Positions 57,657 to 64,000 of a DNA stretch of 64,000 nucleotides are shown here, piece after piece. The translations under genes were made by a program, and so were the position numbers. The stretch comes from Streptomyces sp. NBC_00425. Its GTDB lineage: Bacteria; Actinomycetota; Actinomycetes; Streptomycetales; Streptomycetaceae. The notes under the pieces were generated by a model that saw only the letters and a program-made list of their open reading frames with translations, did not search any database and had not been told where the DNA came from. The stretch covers positions 4,278,001-4,342,000 of the forward strand of contig NZ_CP107928.1 of assembly GCF_036030735.1 (NCBI RefSeq). The letters run 5' to 3'. How positions within the stretch are numbered: position 1 is the stretch's first letter; every line of letters begins with the position of its first letter.

Positions 57657-57773
57657 CGGGGGCTTTCCGCTGGCCGGGGTCCGCGGCCGGCTCCTTCAGC
57701 GACACCTCGGCGGCGGCCCGGCTGCTCGGCGACGGCGGGTCGGCGGCAGCTCGGCGGTTCAGGCGGCTGACGG

Positions 57774-58454
57774 TCAGGCGGCCGGTGGGGACCAGGGGCG
57801 GCCGTTCATGAGGTTGCCGAGGCCCGCCCAGGCGAAGTTCATCAGGGTGGCCGCCGCCTGGTGCGAGGAGACGGCGTCGTCGGTGTTGGCCCAGGCGGCG
57901 AGCGACTCGGCGGCCCCGACCAGGGCCTCGGCGAGCCCGGCGACCTCGCGTTCGGGCAGGTCGGGGTCGGTGGGGGTCCCCCCGCCCGAGCGCAGCCGAG
58001 GGTGGGGGAGGGCTTCCCGGGCCGCTATCGCGATCAGCTGCGTCACGAACGCGACGATCTCCTTGCGCATCGCCGCGACCTCGCCGGCGAAGGGCTCGCC
58101 GTGCGTGCGGGCCTGGAGGTGCAGGACGGACCAGGCGTGCGGATGCCGTCCGGTGTGCGCGAAGAACGCCCGCAGCCCGTCCCAGAGCTGGCGGTCGGCG
58201 GGCAGATCGGTGCGGACGCCGGTGCGCACCGCCTCGACGAGGGCCTTGGCCTCCCGCCGGATGCAGGCGGTGAACAGGTCTTCCTTGGAGTTCAGGTACA
58301 GGTACACCAACGGCTTGGACACGCCCGCGAGCTCCGCGATCTCGTCCATCGACGCGGCCATGTAGCCGCGGCGGCCGAAGGTCTCCACGGCGGCGTCCAG
58401 CATCTGCTGCTCACGGACCGCACGCGGCATCCGCTTGGTCTTCACGGCACCCAT
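57774..58454 (-). CDS. TetR-family regulator
   Basis: A 226-residue repressor-type protein. The N-terminal helix-turn-helix reads QMLDAAVETFGRRGYMAASMDEIAELAGVSKPLVYLYLNSKEDLF (about 17-61). The C-terminal domain is all-helical and ligand-binding, related to actinobacterial lipid regulators. Residues about 147-162 (LPHPRLRSGGGTPTDP) are encoded by a repeat element that seems to have inserted in frame. It may act at the palindromes between the thiolase and reductase genes; no matching palindrome is seen before tetR itself. ATG 58454. Confidence 0.88.
   Translation of the reverse strand: MGAVKTKRMPRAVREQQMLDAAVETFGRRGYMAASMDEIAELAGVSKPLVYLYLNSKEDLFTACIRREAKALVEAVRTGVRTDLPADRQLWDGLRAFFAHTGRHPHAWSVLHLQARTHGEPFAGEVAAMRKEIVAFVTQLIAIAAREALPHPRLRSGGGTPTDPDLPEREVAGLAEALVGAAESLAAWANTDDAVSSHQAAATLMNFAWAGLGNLMNGRPWSPPAA
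57972..58012. mobile_element. REP-like palindromic element inside tetR
   Basis: GGGGGTCCCCCCGCCCGAGC, GCAGCCGAGG and GTGGGGGAGG follow one another here. In reverse this is CCTCCCCCAC-CCTCGGCTGCGCTCGGGCGGGGGGACCCCC, a version of a short hairpin repeat I recognise as scattered through many Streptomyces genomes. It lies in frame in the regulator. The identification is from memory of that consensus. Confidence 0.65.
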
Positions 58455-58493
58455 GAGGCAAGACTAGTTGGGCCCCGCGGTCGGCAGCTCCGT

Positions 58494-58805
58494 TCAGGAC
58501 GCCTGCTCCTGTGCCCGGCCCCGGGCGTGGGCCGAGTCGACCGCCTCGTCCTCCTGGGCCCGGTTGGCGTCGAGGTTGGCCTTCATACGGTCCACTCGCT
58601 CGACGACGGTCACCGAGGCGCGGTCGCGCTCCTTGCGCAGCACGACGAAACTGATCGGCGCGGAGATCACCAGGGCCAGCAGGACGATCCACATGCCGTT
58701 GGAGTCACCGAGGCCGCGCGGGACGACGCCCGAGTAGACGAGTCCCCAGACGGCCAGGAGGCAGCCCGCGAAGACACCGAGGCGCATCAGCGTGTAGCGG
58801 AGCAT
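58494..58805 (-). CDS. Small DUF4229-like membrane protein
   Basis: A 103-residue protein with two transmembrane helices (about 8-30 and 37-58), starting MLRYTLMRLGVF, followed by a charged helical tail (RKERDRASVTVVERVDRMKANLDANRAQEDEAVD). This layout fits the actinobacterial DUF4229 family, whose role is unknown. ATG 58805 is used, with GGATTGAG before it. Confidence 0.8.
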   Translation of the reverse strand: MLRYTLMRLGVFAGCLLAVWGLVYSGVVPRGLGDSNGMWIVLLALVISAPISFVVLRKERDRASVTVVERVDRMKANLDANRAQEDEAVDSAHARGRAQEQAS

Positions 58806-58898
58806 CTCAATCCAGACTTCCGATTCCAAAGGGGGCCGCCGTCCAGTGAAGCACGCCCGGCAACCGATCTTGCAGCGGGGTGGACCGGCCCCCGGGCG

Positions 58899-59423
58899 TC
58901 ATGTCAGCGGCAGCAGCATGGTGATGTCGTCGCGGTCGTCGCCCGGCGCGACCCGGATCGCACCGGGCACCCGGCCGACCTCCTTGTAGCCGCAGGAGCC
59001 GTAGAACCGCTCCAGGCCGAGTCCGCCGCGGCAGCCGAGCCGGATCGCCTCGACGCCGTCGAAGCCGCGGGCCGCGTCCGCGGCGGCGGCCAGCAGGTCG
59101 CGACCGTACCCCTTGCCCTGGTGACGGGGGTGCACCATCACCGTGTACAGCATCACCCAATGGGTCTGGAGGCGATGGCTGTTGAAGGCGAAGAACGCGG
59201 TCGCCGCAACCTGACCCGACGCGTCCTGACCGACGAGCAGCCGGTTGCGGCCCTCGGCGATGGCAGCGAGGTGCCGGACCAGATCCGGCCGGATCTCGTC
59301 ACGTGACACGGGCGCGACGAACCCGACCGCGCCGCCCGCGTTGGAGACGTCCGTCCACAGGTCGAGGACGCCGTCGCGCAGGGCCGGGGTGACAGCGGGA
59401 TCGAGGGTGAAAGTAAGGGACAC
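58899..59423 (-). CDS. GNAT-family N-acetyltransferase
   Basis: A 174-residue acetyltransferase with the acetyl-CoA motif VMVHPRHQGKGYGRDLLAAAADAA and a GLERFYGSCGYKEVGRVP end. TACGAT (reading minus strand) ends 6 bases before GTG 59423, so the transcript may be leaderless. Homologues sit beside mqnE in other Streptomyces as far as I recall; no link to menaquinone is known. Confidence 0.85.
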   Translation of the reverse strand: MSLTFTLDPAVTPALRDGVLDLWTDVSNAGGAVGFVAPVSRDEIRPDLVRHLAAIAEGRNRLLVGQDASGQVAATAFFAFNSHRLQTHWVMLYTVMVHPRHQGKGYGRDLLAAAADAARGFDGVEAIRLGCRGGLGLERFYGSCGYKEVGRVPGAIRVAPGDDRDDITMLLPLT

Positions 59424-59530
59424 AGCAGGATCGTAACCCTTACGGCACGCGTCGCGCCGTCCCTTCCGAATCCCGGACCGGCCCCGGACCGCGGCCCCCG
59501 GACCCCGGCCACCGCGGCCGGGCCGGTGGG

Positions 59531-60694
59531 TCACACCCGCATGGGCTGCGGCGACTCGCGCAGTGCCGGGTCGGGGCCGTCGTACTCGCGGATGATCTCG
59601 TAGCGGGTGTTGCGCTCCACGGGGCGGAACCCGGCGTCGCGGATGAGGTCCAGCAGGTCCTCGCGGGTCAGCTTGTTCGGCGTGCCGTAGTTGTCGGCGT
59701 CGTGCGTGATCTTGTACTCGACGACCGATCCGTCCATGTCGTCCGCGCCGTGCTGGAGCGCGAGCTGCGCGGTCTGGACGCCGTGCATCACCCAGAAGAC
59801 CTTCACGTGCGGGACGTTGTCGAAGAGCAGCCGCGAGACCGCGAACGTCTTCAGCGCCTCCGCGCCCGTGGCCATCGTGGTCCGGGCCTGGAGCCGGTTG
59901 CGGACCTTGCCGTCCTTCATGTCGACGAAGTCGTGCTGGTAGCGCAGCGGGATGAAGACCTGGAAGCCGTTCGTCTCGTCCTGAAGCTCGCGCAGCCGCA
60001 GGACGTGGTCGACGCGGTGGCGGGGCTCCTCGATGTGGCCGTACAGCATGGTGGCCGGCGTCTTGAGGCCCTTCTCGTGCGCCAGCCGGTGGATGCGCGA
60101 CCAGTCCTCCCAGTGGGTGCGGTGGTCGACGATGTGCTGCCGGACCTCCCAGTCGAAGATCTCCGCGCCGCCGCCGGTCAGCGACTCCAGGCCCGCGTCG
60201 ATCAGCTCGTCCAGGATCTCCGAGGCGGTGAGCCCGCTGATCGTCTCGAAGTGGTGGATCTCCGTCGCCGTGAACGCCTTGAGCGAGACGTTCGGGAGAG
60301 CGGCCTTCAGCTCGCGCAGCGAGCGCGGGTAGTAGCGCCACGGCAGGTTCGGGTGCAGGCCGTTGACGATGTGCAGCTCGGTGAGGTTCTCGCCCTCCAT
60401 CGCCTTGGCGAGCTTCACCGCCTCCTCGATGCGCATCGTGTACGCGTCCTTCTCACCCGGCTTGCGCTGGAAGGAGCAGTAGGCGCAGGAGGCCGTGCAC
60501 ACGTTGGTCATGTTGAGGTGGCGGTTGACGTTGAAGTGCACGACGTCGCCGTTCTTGCGGGTCCGCACCTCGTGCGCCAGTCCGCCCAGCCACGCCAGGT
60601 CGTCCGACTCGTACAGCGCGACGCCGTCCTCACGGGTCAGCCGCTCACCGGCCCTGACCTTCTCCTCCAGCTCGCGCTTGAGCCCGACGTCCAT
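59531..60694 (-). CDS. mqnE: Aminofutalosine synthase
   Basis: A 387-residue radical SAM enzyme joining 3-enolpyruvyl-benzoate to the adenosyl group to give aminofutalosine. The cluster motif is NVCTASCAYCSFQRKPGEKDAYT (C-x3-C-x2-C); ELHIVNGLHPNLPWRYY, LTGGGAEIFDWEVR, GHIEEPRHRVDH and FIPLRYQHDF are all family blocks. ATG 60694 follows GAAAGGTG. It acts between MqnA and the futalosine-processing enzymes. Confidence 0.94.
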   Translation of the reverse strand: MDVGLKRELEEKVRAGERLTREDGVALYESDDLAWLGGLAHEVRTRKNGDVVHFNVNRHLNMTNVCTASCAYCSFQRKPGEKDAYTMRIEEAVKLAKAMEGENLTELHIVNGLHPNLPWRYYPRSLRELKAALPNVSLKAFTATEIHHFETISGLTASEILDELIDAGLESLTGGGAEIFDWEVRQHIVDHRTHWEDWSRIHRLAHEKGLKTPATMLYGHIEEPRHRVDHVLRLRELQDETNGFQVFIPLRYQHDFVDMKDGKVRNRLQARTTMATGAEALKTFAVSRLLFDNVPHVKVFWVMHGVQTAQLALQHGADDMDGSVVEYKITHDADNYGTPNKLTREDLLDLIRDAGFRPVERNTRYEIIREYDGPDPALRESPQPMRV

Positions 60695-60767
60695 GCCCAC
60701 ACCTTTCACCGACGACCTACCCGACGACCTATCGACGACTGCCGACGGCTTCCCGCCGGCTGTCCCG

Positions 60768-60787
60768 CCGACCGGCTTCCCGGTCGG
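60768..60787. terminator. Hairpin between lrp and mqnE
   Basis: CCGACCGG-CTTC-CCGGTCGG is a perfect 8-bp stem with a 4-base loop, 57 bases past the lrp stop and 74 bases before mqnE. It may end the regulator transcript or attenuate read-through into mqnE. Confidence 0.5.
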
Positions 60788-60844
60788 CCGACTTCCCCGC
60801 CGGCCCAGCTCCGTGCCGGCCCGACCCACCGTACGTCTTCGCCG

Positions 60845-61300
60845 CTACACCTCTTCGGGCAGCTCCCCGACGCGGTTCTCCCACTTCGTGGAGAGCACGA
60901 TGGTGGTACGGGTCCGGGACACGCCCTTGGTCCCGCTGAGCCGACGGATGATCTTCTCCAGACCGTCGACGTCCGTGGCCCGCACCTTGAGCATGAACGA
61001 GTCGTCGCCGGCGATGAACCAGCAGTCCTCGATCTCGCTCAGGTCCTTGAGCCGGGCCGCCACGTCCTCGTGGTCGGCGGCGTCGGACAGCGAGATGCCG
61101 ATGAGGGCGATGACACCGAGGCCCAGCTGGGCGGCGTTCACCGTGGCGCGATAGCCGGTGATGACGCCGGCCGCCTCCAGCCGGTTGATGCGGTCGGTGA
61201 CACTGGGTCCCGACAGGCCGACGAGGCGTCCCAGCTCCGCGTACGAGGCCCGGCCGTTCTCCCGGAGGGCCTGGATGAGCTGCCTGTCCACCGCGTCCAT
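60845..61300 (-). CDS. Lrp/AsnC-family regulator
   Basis: A 151-residue feast/famine-type regulator. The helix-turn-helix reads RQLIQALRENGRASYAELGRLVGLSGPSVTDRINRLEAAGVITGY (about 5-49), followed by the RAM ligand domain with LGVIALIGISLSDA and GDDSFMLKVRATDVDGLEKII. It is flanked on both sides by menaquinone genes on the same strand and is a candidate local regulator. ATG 61300. Confidence 0.9.
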   Translation of the reverse strand: MDAVDRQLIQALRENGRASYAELGRLVGLSGPSVTDRINRLEAAGVITGYRATVNAAQLGLGVIALIGISLSDAADHEDVAARLKDLSEIEDCWFIAGDDSFMLKVRATDVDGLEKIIRRLSGTKGVSRTRTTIVLSTKWENRVGELPEEV

Positions 61301-61384
61301 GCGAATCGAAGCCTTCCGATCAAGATTCCTGAAGAGCTGAAGAGCTGAAGAGATGAGCGGTACTGCGACTTGCTCAGACGACGC

Positions 61385-62071
61385 TCATGAGGCCCGGGTT
61401 CCGGCCGCGCCGCCCAGATCGCCGTCCCACCGGCGGTAGAGCCCGTGCGCGACCCCCGCCGCGTCGAGTACGCGCCCGGCGACGAAGTCGACCAGGTCCT
61501 GGATGTGGGTGGCCCCCGCGTAGAAGGCGGGCGAGGCGGGCACGACGCTCGCGCCGGCGTCGTCCAGCGCCACCAGATGACGCAGTGTCTGCCCGTTCAG
61601 CGGGGTCTCGCGCACGGCGACGACGAGCGGCCGCCGCTCCTTGAGCGTGACGCTCGCGGTCCGCTGGAGCAGGTCCTTCGACAACCCGAGGGCGACCCCG
61701 GCGACGCAGGCCGTCGAGGCCGGGACGATCAGCATCCCCCTGACGGGATACGACCCCGAGGAGGGGCCGGCCGCGAGATCCCCCGCGCCCCAGTGCCGCA
61801 CCCGGTCGCCGCTGACGTCCACGTCGAACGCGTCCGGTTTGCCGTCGGCCCCGCGCGCGAGCCATTCCCGCAGGTCGTCCCGCCAGTGCGCGTCCCGGAA
61901 GGAGATCCCGGTCTCGTCGAGCAGGGTGAGCCGCGAGGCCCTGCTGACCACCAGATCCACGCTCTCGCCCCCGGCGAGCAGCGCACGCAGCACAGCGGCG
62001 GCATAGGGCGTACCGGACGCCCCGGACACCCCCACGATCCAAGGCACGCGCTGCGTTTCTCCTGCGTTCAC
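61385..62071 (-). CDS. ubiX: UbiX-family flavin prenyltransferase
   Basis: A 228-residue flavoprotein making prenylated FMN, the cofactor for the UbiD decarboxylase encoded two genes upstream in its transcript. Family blocks: VGVSGASGTPYAAAVLRAL, VVSRASRLTLLDE, YPVRGMLIVPASTACVAGVALGLSKDLLQRTASVTLKERRPLVVAVRETPLNGQTLRHL and PASPAFYAGATHIQDLVDFVAGRVLD. GTG 62071. The prenyl-FMN link to UbiD is established for the family; its use in menaquinone synthesis follows from the neighbours. Confidence 0.92.
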   Translation of the reverse strand: MNAGETQRVPWIVGVSGASGTPYAAAVLRALLAGGESVDLVVSRASRLTLLDETGISFRDAHWRDDLREWLARGADGKPDAFDVDVSGDRVRHWGAGDLAAGPSSGSYPVRGMLIVPASTACVAGVALGLSKDLLQRTASVTLKERRPLVVAVRETPLNGQTLRHLVALDDAGASVVPASPAFYAGATHIQDLVDFVAGRVLDAAGVAHGLYRRWDGDLGGAAGTRAS

Positions 62072-62113
62072 ACCTCGAGCGTACCGGTGGGCGTGGAGGT
62101 CTTCAGGACCGGA

Positions 62114-63019
62114 CTACACCGTGAGCCCACGCACCATCAGGTCGGCGAGCGCACAGACGAACAGGCTGATGCCGATGAACCCGTTCGTCGAGAAGAACGC
62201 CCTGTTCAGCCGGGACAGGTCGTGCGGGCGGACGATCGAGTGCTCGTACACGAACGCGCCCGCGACGATCAGCAGCCCCAGCCAGAAGAACGCGCCGGCG
62301 CCGGTGGCCAGCGCGTACCAGACGAGCAGCGCGGTCGTCACGGCGTGGCAGACGCGCGCGCCCTTGATCGCCGCCGGGATGCCGAAGCGGGCCGGGACGG
62401 ACATGACACCGGTCTCCCGGTCGGTCTCGACGTCCTGGCAGGCGTAGATCAGGTCGAAGCCGCCGATCCAGACGCCGACGGCGAGACCGAGGACGACCGC
62501 GTCCCAGGACCACTCGCCGGTGATCGCCAGCCAGCCGCCGATCGGCCCCATCGCCTGCGCCAGACCCAGGATGGCCTGCGGGAAGTTCGTGAACCGCTTG
62601 CCGTAGGGGTAGACGACCATCGGGACGACGGCGATGGGGGCGAGGGCCAGGCAGAGCGGGTTCAGCATGGCCGCCGAGCCGAGGAAGACGGCGACGGCGA
62701 TCAGCGCGCCGGTCCACGCGTGCTTCACCGACATCGCGCCCGTCACCAGCTCGCGCTGCGCGGTGCGCGGGTTACGGGCGTCGATCTCGCGGTCGATGAT
62801 CCGGTTGACGGCCATGGCGAAGGTGCGCAGGCCCACCATGCACACGGTGACCAGCAGCAGCCTGCCCCAGTGGATGTTGCCGTCCAGCTCGTACATCGCC
62901 GTCAGCGCGGCGATGTAGGCGAAGGGCAGCGCGAACACGGAGTGCTCGATCATCACCAGACGCAGAAAGGCCTTGGTGCGCCCCGGCTGCTGCGGGAGCG
63001 CTGCTGAAGCGGAGCTCAC
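62114..63019 (-). CDS. mqnP: UbiA-family prenyltransferase of the futalosine pathway
   Basis: A 301-residue membrane prenyltransferase with about eight to nine helices. The two Asp-rich motifs are NRIIDREIDARNPRT and DLIYACQDVETDRETG. It should attach the polyprenyl chain to 1,4-dihydroxy-6-naphthoate, taking the place MenA holds in the classical pathway. GTG 63019 overlaps the ubiD stop (GTGA). Confidence 0.9.
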   Translation of the reverse strand: MSSASAALPQQPGRTKAFLRLVMIEHSVFALPFAYIAALTAMYELDGNIHWGRLLLVTVCMVGLRTFAMAVNRIIDREIDARNPRTAQRELVTGAMSVKHAWTGALIAVAVFLGSAAMLNPLCLALAPIAVVPMVVYPYGKRFTNFPQAILGLAQAMGPIGGWLAITGEWSWDAVVLGLAVGVWIGGFDLIYACQDVETDRETGVMSVPARFGIPAAIKGARVCHAVTTALLVWYALATGAGAFFWLGLLIVAGAFVYEHSIVRPHDLSRLNRAFFSTNGFIGISLFVCALADLMVRGLTV

Positions 63020-64000
63020 AGGCCGTACTCCTTCCAGCGGCGGTCGACCTTGGCCGCCGTCTCCGGGTCGGACAGGACCATCTCGGGCCAGCCGCCGTCG
63101 CGCGTGTACCCCTCCTCGGGCCACTTCCGCGTGGCGTCGATGCCCGCCTTGCCGCCCCAGAACTGCTGGTAGGAGGCGTGGTCGAGGTGGTCGACGGGGC
63201 CTTCGACGATCGACAGGTCGCGGGCGTAGTCGGTGTTGCCGAGCGCCCGCCAGGCGACCTCGTGCAGGTCGTGGACGTCGCAGTCGGCGTCGACGACCAC
63301 GATCAGCTTGGTCAGCGACATCATGTGCGCGCCCCAGACCGCGTGCATGACCTTCTGCGCGTGCTTGGGGTACTTCTTGTCGATCGAGACGATCGCGCAG
63401 TTGTGGAAGCCGCCGGCCTCGGGCAGGTGGTAGTCCACGATGTCCGGGACGATGATCTTCAGCAGGGGCAGGAAGAACCGTTCCGTGGCACGGCCGAGCG
63501 GGCCGTCCTCCGTCGGCGGCCTGCCCACCACGATCGACTGCAGCAGCGGCCGCTTCCGCATCGTCACGCAGTCGATCCTCAGGGCGGGGAACGGCTCCTG
63601 CGGCGTGTAGAAGCCGGTGTGGTCGCCGAAGGGGCCCTCCGGGAGCATCTCGCCCGGCTCCAGCCAGCCCTCGATCACGACCTCCGCCTGCGCCGGCACC
63701 TGCAGCGGCACGGTCTTGCAGTCGACCATCTCGATCCGCTTGCCCGCGATGAAGCCGGCGAAGAGGTACTCGTCGATGTCGCCGGGGAGCGGGGCGGTGG
63801 AGGCGTAGGTCACGGCGGGCGGGCAGCCGAAGGCGATCGCGACGGGAAGCCTCTCGCCCTTGCGGGCGGCCACCTGGTAGTGGTTGCGGCTGTCCTTGTG
63901 GATCTGCCAGTGCATGCCGATCGTGCGCTTGTCGTGGCGCTGCAGGCGGTACAGGCCGAGGTTGCGGATGCCGCTCTCGGGGTCCTTGGTGTGGGTCAGG
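63016..64000 (-). CDS. ubiD: UbiD-family menaquinone decarboxylase, partial (5' end beyond window)
   Basis: The C-terminal 327 residues of a UbiD-type decarboxylase; the frame stays open to the right edge, so the start is missing. Family blocks include YRLQRHDKRTIGMHWQIHKD, PEGPFGDHTGFYTP with the catalytic Glu region, RATERFFLPLLKIIVPDIVDYHLPEAGGFHN, and the end EMVLSDPETAAKVDRRWKEYGL. It should remove the 6-carboxyl group of the prenylated naphthoate using prenyl-FMN from UbiX (the MqnL role). It is co-translated with mqnP. Confidence 0.92.
   Translation of the reverse strand, partial: LTHTKDPESGIRNLGLYRLQRHDKRTIGMHWQIHKDSRNHYQVAARKGERLPVAIAFGCPPAVTYASTAPLPGDIDEYLFAGFIAGKRIEMVDCKTVPLQVPAQAEVVIEGWLEPGEMLPEGPFGDHTGFYTPQEPFPALRIDCVTMRKRPLLQSIVVGRPPTEDGPLGRATERFFLPLLKIIVPDIVDYHLPEAGGFHNCAIVSIDKKYPKHAQKVMHAVWGAHMMSLTKLIVVVDADCDVHDLHEVAWRALGNTDYARDLSIVEGPVDHLDHASYQQFWGGKAGIDATRKWPEEGYTRDGGWPEMVLSDPETAAKVDRRWKEYGL

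Noticed and set aside
56488..57705. A 405-codon minus-strand frame and several plus-strand frames of repeated Arg/Ala/Gly/Pro peptides across the minisatellite
   Set aside because: The repeat unit is 14 bp, so the frames rotate through it and stay open on both strands. There are no ribosome sites, domains or normal codon bias.

Overview
The window is high-GC actinobacterial chromosome, almost certainly Streptomyces. The grounds are GC-rich third codon positions throughout, many GTG starts, a c-di-AMP (ydaO-type) riboswitch ahead of a secreted transglycosylase, the futalosine route to menaquinone, and a 14-gene nuo operon preceded by a Rex-type operator. No rRNA, tRNA, CRISPR, phage or insertion sequence was found. 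Gene functions come from motifs and family resemblance read by eye; no database search was run.

Layout. (1) 1-4.6 kb: end of the riboswitch, SLT transglycosylase, HAD phosphatase, fumarylacetoacetase and an M56-type peptidase, with tandem repeats between them. (2) 4.7-11.9 kb: the most unusual block. A GntR regulator precedes a tight operon of a minimal AprB-like 2x[4Fe-4S] protein, a substrate-binding lipoprotein with an extra C-terminal domain that looks NosL-like, a permease, an ATPase, and an AprA/fumarate-reductase-like flavoprotein fused to HEAT repeats. It resembles an importer wired to a cytoplasmic redox enzyme; the substrate is unknown, possibly an organosulfur compound. (3) 12.2-14.3 kb: RecQ helicase. 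(4) 14.5-30.6 kb: nuoN to nuoA, all on the minus strand, with most junctions overlapping, a promoter and a Rex site ahead of nuoA and a strong hairpin after nuoN. (5) 31-35.5 kb: NlpC/P60 hydrolase, a geranylgeranyl-reductase-family flavoprotein (candidate menaquinone side-chain reductase), a GNAT, a PASTA protein and MenG. (6) 35.5-41.2 kb: a three-gene extracellular polysaccharide operon (small membrane protein, NodB deacetylase/GT2 synthase, membrane acyltransferase) and a divergent GH18-like lipoprotein. (7) 41.3-47.4 kb: a degenerate amidohydrolase beside mqnC, prepilin peptidase, Ser/Thr kinase, mqnA and a cold-shock protein. (8) 47.6-58.8 kb: methyltransferase, Tat-exported KstD-like flavoprotein, a GNAT, and a fatty-acid (or steroid side-chain) degradation set: acyl-CoA ligase, thiolase, long FabG-like reductase, MaoC hydratase and a TetR regulator. 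The divergent thiolase/reductase promoter carries two palindromes, and a roughly 670-bp minisatellite lies before tetR. (9) 58.9-64 kb: GNAT, mqnE, Lrp/AsnC regulator, ubiX, mqnP (UbiA-like) and a ubiD cut off by the right edge.

The linking theme is quinone respiration. Complex I reduces menaquinone, and the window carries mqnA, mqnC, mqnE, ubiX, mqnP, ubiD, menG and a likely menaquinone reductase. mqnB and mqnD are not here.
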